Positions 59,940 to 64,000 of a stretch of DNA of 64,000 nucleotides are shown here, piece after piece. Within the stretch, counting starts at the first letter, position 1, and the number at the start of each line of letters is the position of its first letter. A program made the translations under genes and the position numbers. The notes beneath the pieces were generated by a model, which had not been told where the DNA came from, ran no database searches, and saw only the letters and a program-made list of their open reading frames with translations. Source of the stretch: CALIZF01 sp046292445 (GTDB taxonomy: Bacteria > Pseudomonadota > Alphaproteobacteria > Rhodobacterales > Rhodobacteraceae); the NCBI GenBank assembly GCA_046292445.1, contig JBKBQT010000011.1, forward strand, positions 42,260-106,259, read 5' to 3'.

Positions 59940-61253
59940 ATGGGCAACCTTCAAACGCTGGGCGATCTGATCGGGCTGCTCCGGCGGCGGGCGCTGGTGA
60001 TCGTCGCGGTCACGCTGATCGGGGTGGCGCTGACGCTGGCCTATGTTCTGACCTTGCCGCGCGCCTACGTGACGACCGCCGTGATCCAGGTGGAGTCGCC
60101 CCGCGTGGCCGATCCGGTCAGCCGCGAGGTCGCCGGCGGGCCGACCTCGTTCCGCCTTCAGGTGATCGAGCAGCAGATCATGTCGCGCGAGGCGATGCTG
60201 GCCCTGATGCGCCGGCATGATCTGTTCGCCGCGCTGGGCGGGCTGACCGATACGCAGCGCGTCGTGCTCATGCGCGAGGCGATCGACCTCGACAACATCC
60301 TGCCCGGCCCGACCGCCGGGGGCGGCACCGATGTCTCGGCGATCCTCGTGACCGTGACGCTGCCCGATCCGGTCAAGGCGGCCGCGGTCGCCAACGAGGT
60401 GGCCGAGAGGATCATCGCGCTCGGCAGCCAGCGCGAGTTGGCGCGGATCGACGAGGCGCGCGGGTTTTTCCTTGCCGAAGAGGCACGGATCGCCGCCGAG
60501 ATGGTGGCGCTCGAAGCCGAGATCACGCGCTTCAAGATCGACAACGTCGATGCGCTGCCCGAGGCGATCGCGGCCCGGCGCGAGGAGGCGGCGCGGCTCG
60601 ACGACGCCTTGCGCACCATCGCCGCGCGGCGCATCGAGCTTGAAACCCAGCGCGACGCGCTGCGCGCGCAGGGCAACCTGCGCGTCGTGGAGCAGCGGCA
60701 GGTCGAGTTGCTGACCGGCCAGATCGGCCTGCTCGACGACCAGGGGATGGCGCTGGAACGCCGGCGGAGCGAGATCGCGGCCTCGCTCGCCCGCGCGCCG
60801 AGCATCGAGACGGCGCTGTCGGCCTATGCCCGCAGCCTTCAGCAGTTGCAGGACCGCTACGCCGTCACGACCCGGCGCCTCGCCGAGGCCGAGACAAGCC
60901 GAAAGCTCGCCGAGAACCAGCAGACCGAACAGCTTTCGCTGCTCGAGGCGGCCGAGGTGCCGATCTATGCGTCGGGTTCGACGCGCAAGAAGGTTGCCGT
61001 GATGGGCGCAGCGGGGTCGGTCATGGTCGCGCTCGGTGCGGCACTCCTCCTCGACCTCATGAATCCGGTGCTGCGCACGGCCGGGCAGATGGAACGCGCC
61101 GTCGGTATCCGGCCCTTCGTCGCCATTCCCTATGTGCCCTCCGCCGCCGAACGGGTGCGGCGAAAGACGCTGCGGGTGGCGGCCGTGGGGACATTCGCCT
61201 TTGCGGTCGTTGCGGCGGTTACGGTCGTCGGGCTTTATTCTCTCGCGACATGA
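59940..61253 (+). CDS. Wzz/GumC-like polysaccharide co-polymerase
   Basis: A 437-residue protein with one N-terminal TM (ALVIVAVTLIGVALTLAYVL) and two near the C-terminus (about 345-365 and 410-435) flanking SGSTRKKVAVMG and a short cytoplasmic loop. The long periplasmic part has extended coiled coils (about residues 160-325; for example EEARIAAEMVALEAEITRFKIDNVDALPEA). This fits PCP-2-type proteins that set polymer length and export with Wza. Its ATPase partner is directly upstream. The OPX/Wza gene is not in the window. Confidence 0.92.
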   Translation: MGNLQTLGDLIGLLRRRALVIVAVTLIGVALTLAYVLTLPRAYVTTAVIQVESPRVADPVSREVAGGPTSFRLQVIEQQIMSREAMLALMRRHDLFAALGGLTDTQRVVLMREAIDLDNILPGPTAGGGTDVSAILVTVTLPDPVKAAAVANEVAERIIALGSQRELARIDEARGFFLAEEARIAAEMVALEAEITRFKIDNVDALPEAIAARREEAARLDDALRTIAARRIELETQRDALRAQGNLRVVEQRQVELLTGQIGLLDDQGMALERRRSEIAASLARAPSIETALSAYARSLQQLQDRYAVTTRRLAEAETSRKLAENQQTEQLSLLEAAEVPIYASGSTRKKVAVMGAAGSVMVALGAALLLDLMNPVLRTAGQMERAVGIRPFVAIPYVPSAAERVRRKTLRVAAVGTFAFAVVAAVTVVGLYSLAT

Positions 61254-61329
61254 CGCCACCGGACCGAGGTCGCGGACGTCAGTGCCGACGCCATGCCGGA
61301 TGGGGCGGTGGCGCTTGCGGAATGGCGGG

Positions 61330-62016
61330 TCAGCACCCCGTGCCGCGGATCACCACCGAGACCGTCCGCAGCAGAACGGCGATGTCTGTCGGCAGCGAAA
61401 GATCGGCGACATAGGCGCCATCGAACTTTGCCCGGGCGGCAAAGGTGGTGCGGTTGCGGTCGGAGGTCTGCCAGTAGCCGGTGATCCCCGGCCGCACCGT
61501 GAAGTAGGCATTCGACGGATAGAGCATCTGCTGCGCCACCATCATCGGACGCGGCCCGACAAGGCTCATGTCACCCTTCAGCACGTTCCAGAGCTGCGGC
61601 AACTCGTCGAGCGACGTCTTGCGCAGCAGATGTCCGATCCGGGTGATGCGCGGGTCGTCGTGCAGCTTTTGCTTCTCGTCCCATTCGCGCCGTGCTGCCG
61701 GGTCGCTCGAAAGATGCGCTTCCATGCGGGCATCGGCATCGACGACCATGGTGCGCAGCTTCCACAGGCGGAAATGGCGACCGTTGCGGCCGACGCGATC
61801 CTGCACGTAGAAGGGACGGCCGCCGTCGAGCGCCACGAGCGTGGCAAGGACCGCGATCACCGGGAGCACGATCGGCGCGGCGGCAAGCACGAGCGCAAGG
61901 TCGAGCAGGCGCTTGCCATACCGACGATAGAGGCCCCGATGCGACGGTTCGACACGCGGATTGACCGGCTGCACAATCGCGGTCGCGATCTCAAATTGGC
62001 TCGGCTGACTCGTCAT
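61330..62016 (-). CDS. ExoY-like undecaprenyl-phosphate sugar phosphotransferase
   Basis: A 228-residue bacterial sugar transferase: RYGKRLLDLALVLAAAPIVLPVIAVL (single re-entrant membrane helix), DGGRPFYVQDRVGRNGRHFRLWKLRTM, KTSLDELPQLWNVLKGDMSLVGPRP, and VRPGITGYWQTSDRN. It starts repeat-unit synthesis by moving a sugar-1-phosphate to undecaprenyl phosphate. It is a short ExoY type without the CoA-binding-like N-terminal domain of WbaP/GumD. ATG at 62016 with AGGA upstream. It marks the right end of the exopolysaccharide locus. Confidence 0.94.
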   Translation of the reverse strand: MTSQPSQFEIATAIVQPVNPRVEPSHRGLYRRYGKRLLDLALVLAAAPIVLPVIAVLATLVALDGGRPFYVQDRVGRNGRHFRLWKLRTMVVDADARMEAHLSSDPAARREWDEKQKLHDDPRITRIGHLLRKTSLDELPQLWNVLKGDMSLVGPRPMMVAQQMLYPSNAYFTVRPGITGYWQTSDRNRTTFAARAKFDGAYVADLSLPTDIAVLLRTVSVVIRGTGC

Positions 62017-62698
62017 CGTTCATGTCCTATCAACAATTACACACACACCGGTCGTCACACTGGTCGGGTATCCTCGCGTCTTGCGATGCCAGCATGGTCG
62101 ATTTGGGTCCTGTCCCATTGGACTGGTCCGTCGCCGTCCAGCGTGTCGCGTCCGTCGCACCCGCCCTCGTTAATCGGGAGTTTACCGATCAAGCGTCTCG
62201 CCCGAAACGAAAAACACGGCATCTTTGGGTCCAAACAGGGGCAACTTGCGGCGATTCTGCGGCGCAGCGTGCCGCGCCGCATCCGTAATGTCCCGATCAC
62301 CATGAGTCGCACAACCCATAGTTTAACGGGCGGCGAAAGCTTGCCGGTCCGGCGGCAAGTCGGCGGCGAGCGATTCGTGCCGGGGATCGCCGGAAACGTG
62401 GGCGGCGCGGGAATTCACCTGCACCCGGCCGGCGCCTGCTGCAAGACGATTGTTTCCGAAAGGAGAACTGACGCCGTGGCGACCGCGGCCGGCATGACCG
62501 GTCGGCGTCGCGCGCGACCCGTCCGGTCCGGCACGCGCGCTTAGCCGATGTGGCTCTGCGCTGCAGCACAACCACCAATCGGTGGAGCACCAGAATGTTG
62601 ATGAAACACCGGGCTCGGAACGCTATCCTTTGAACACGCTGCGACTCGATCCTCCGGCTTGCCCACCCTGCCGCCCCGGCGTCACGAAAGACCAGCCC
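62017..62698. other. 682-base stretch without a convincing gene
   Basis: The stretch lies between the divergent sugar transferase and smc genes and is less GC-rich near 62020-62330 than its surroundings. Short frames exist in all phases but none has family similarity. A 22-codon frame at 62476-62544 (GTG start, with AAAGGAG ahead) has a good ribosome site but Arg-rich, GC-driven content; I do not call it a gene. The left part likely holds the promoter of the sugar transferase gene. Confidence 0.5.
62601..62629 (+). promoter_or_regulatory. Candidate promoter of smc
   Basis: ATGAAA (62601-62606), 17 bases, TATCCT (62624-62629). Four of six consensus bases in each box; about 70 bases before the TTG start. 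Confidence 0.25.
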
Positions 62699-64000
62699 TT
62701 GCGCATCACCCGCCTTCGCCTCAACGGGTTCAAGAGTTTCGTCGACCCGACCGATCTCGTCATCGGGCCGGGCCTGACGGGCGTTGTCGGGCCGAACGGC
62801 TGCGGCAAGTCGAACCTGCTCGAGGCTTTGCGCTGGGTGATGGGCGAGAACCGCCCGACGGCAATGCGCGGCGACGGGATGGAGGATGTGATCTTCGCCG
62901 GTTCTGCCAGCCGCCCAGCCCGCGCCTTTGCCGAGGTGGTCGTCACGCTCGACAACGGCGAGCGCACGGCACCGGTCGGGTTCAACGATGCCGACCAGAT
63001 CGAGATCGCCCGCCGCATCGCGCGCGAGGCGGGATCGGCCTACCGCGCCAACGGGCGCGAGGTGCGGGCGCGCGATGTGCAGATGCTGTTCGCCGATGCC
63101 GCGACGGGTGCATCCTCGCCGGCGCTTGTCCGGCAGGGGCAGATCGCCGAACTCATCAACGCGCGCCCTCGCGCCCGGCGCCGCGTGCTCGAGGATGCGG
63201 CGGGGATCGCGGGCCTCTACCAGCGGCGGCACGAGGCCGAACTGCGCCTGACCGCGACCGAGGCGAACCTTGCGCGCATCGAGGATGTGCTCAAGGGGCT
63301 GCGCGCGCAGCTTGCGCAACTGGCCCGGCAGGCGCGGCAGGCGGCGCGGTATCGCGAGATCGGGGCGGATCTGCGCCGGGCCGAGGCTCTCCTGCTCTGG
63401 CGGCGATGGCAGGCGGCGGATGCGGCGGCGGCCGAGGCGGCAGCGGCCGATCAGGCCGCGCTGCGCTTGGCGGCCGAGGCGGGGCGCCGCGCGCGGGCCG
63501 CGGCGGCCGCGCGCGAGGCGGCCGAGGCCGCGCTTCCGCCGCTGCGCGAGGAACAGGCGATTGCCGCCGCGATCCTGCAGCGCGCCCTCGTCGAGCGGGA
63601 CGGCCTCGCGGCCGAGACGGCGCGCGCCGAGGCCGCGATCGCCGCACTGGTTCAGGCCGCCGCGCAGATCGAGCGCGACCGCACGCGCGAGGCGGCGCTG
63701 GTGCGCGATGCCGCCGACACGATCGGCCGTCTCGAATGGGAACTGGGGCAGCTTGACCGTGCCCATGACGGCCACGATGCGCGGCTGGCCGCGCTGGCCG
63801 AGGCGGCCCGCGCGGCGGGTGCCGAGGTCGCCGCCGCCGAGGCGGCGCAGGCGGCGGCGACCGAGGATGCAGCCCGCCTCGCTGCGCGGCACCAGTCGGC
63901 GCAGCGTCTGATCGAGGATCTGGCGCGCACCGCCGAACGCGCAGCGGCCGAGGCGGGCCGCGCCCGCGCCGCTGCCGCCGAAGCACAGGCGGCGGCCGAG
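62699..64000 (+). CDS. smc: Chromosome segregation protein SMC, N-terminal part (partial)
   Basis: The first 434 codons; the gene runs past the window end. LRITRLRLNGFKSFVDPTDL opens the ATPase head. Walker A is GPNGCGKSNLLEALRWVMGE; ADAATGASSPALVRQGQIAELINARPRARR leads to EDAAGIAGLYQRRHEAELRL and the start of a long Ala-rich coiled coil. The alphaproteobacterial form of SMC organises the chromosome with ScpA and ScpB. The TTG start at 62699 gives the exact family N-terminus; no ATG lies near. The ribosome site is weak (GAAAGA). Confidence 0.95.
   Translation, partial: MRITRLRLNGFKSFVDPTDLVIGPGLTGVVGPNGCGKSNLLEALRWVMGENRPTAMRGDGMEDVIFAGSASRPARAFAEVVVTLDNGERTAPVGFNDADQIEIARRIAREAGSAYRANGREVRARDVQMLFADAATGASSPALVRQGQIAELINARPRARRRVLEDAAGIAGLYQRRHEAELRLTATEANLARIEDVLKGLRAQLAQLARQARQAARYREIGADLRRAEALLLWRRWQAADAAAAEAAAADQAALRLAAEAGRRARAAAAAREAAEAALPPLREEQAIAAAILQRALVERDGLAAETARAEAAIAALVQAAAQIERDRTREAALVRDAADTIGRLEWELGQLDRAHDGHDARLAALAEAARAAGAEVAAAEAAQAAATEDAARLAARHQSAQRLIEDLARTAERAAAEAGRARAAAAEAQAAAE

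Noticed and set aside
62055..62312. 85-codon minus-strand frame in the gap before smc
   Set aside because: No family similarity, no clear ribosome site, and Arg-rich content typical of noncoding GC-rich DNA.
62476..62544. 22-codon frame with a good ribosome binding site upstream of smc
   Set aside because: The composition is Arg/Ala-rich as expected of random GC-rich DNA, and nothing ties it to a known leader peptide.
1..64000. CRISPR arrays, insertion sequences, integrase genes or prophage
   Set aside because: I saw no regularly spaced repeats, transposase-like proteins or att-like duplications. The tRNA-Glu gene is not followed by an integrase.

Overview
The window is about 64 kb of very GC-rich DNA from an alphaproteobacterium, most likely a member of the Rhodobacterales (Paracoccaceae/Rhodobacteraceae). 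The basis is the housekeeping order aroA-cmk-rpsA-ihfB-lapA-like-trpF-trpB, DUF2125, a GT14-DUF5928 fusion paired with a sulfotransferase, a class I PHA synthase preceded by an FNR-type box, a PpaA/AerR-like cobalamin-binding protein, and hairpin-forming intergenic repeats containing ATATTTGGG. No species is claimed. Genes are densely packed, with many 4-base ATGA or GTGA overlaps and short convergent gaps.

Layout. 1-6.3 kb: 3' end of recJ, tRNA-Glu(TTC), a DUF427/CIA30 pair, the B12-binding regulator, phaC, a glutathione S-transferase and a methyltransferase. 6.4-13.2 kb: the core operon region aroA, cmk, rpsA, ihfB, lapA-like, trpF, trpB, with two good intrinsic terminators, one of which has the cmk stop codon in its loop. 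13.2-18.6 kb: a 39-bp perfect inverted repeat, then DUF2237-DUF2332-pth, a monooxygenase, a coupled four-TM protein/XRE regulator/oxidoreductase set, and rplY. 18.8-32.8 kb: a mixed region with DUF2125, PmbA, CysQ-like, HIT, the GT14-DUF5928/sulfotransferase pair, RluA, VOC, free-Met-sulfoxide reductase, thiolase, a STAS/anti-sigma pair, gamma-glutamyltransferase, HspQ, a transglycosylase lipoprotein and LolA. 32.8-36 kb: a large hybrid histidine kinase with five PAS domains.

36-62 kb is the most unusual part. It is a Wzx/Wzy-type exopolysaccharide locus (flippase, polymerase, Wzz/GumC, CpsD-like ATPase, ExoY-like priming transferase, WecG/TagA and three other glycosyltransferases). In its middle lies a mostly tightly packed minus-strand run: one-module PKS (KS-AT-KR-DH-ACP-TE), GT2, an NRPS-like protein (formyltransferase-adenylation domain interrupted by a luciferase-like monooxygenase-PCP), 4'-phosphopantetheinyl transferase, SGNH hydrolase, and a large protein joining a degenerate SGNH-like region to a clan GH-A-like hydrolase. 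My reading of the adenylation pocket gives a near-glycine code. Together these suggest a small formyl-glycine/polyketide acid made by an initiating NRPS module plus one PKS extension, possibly attached to, or made alongside, the exopolysaccharide. The enzyme domains are visible in the sequence; the product and the link to the polymer are inference.

The window ends inside smc, which begins at 62699 after a 682-base stretch with no convincing gene.
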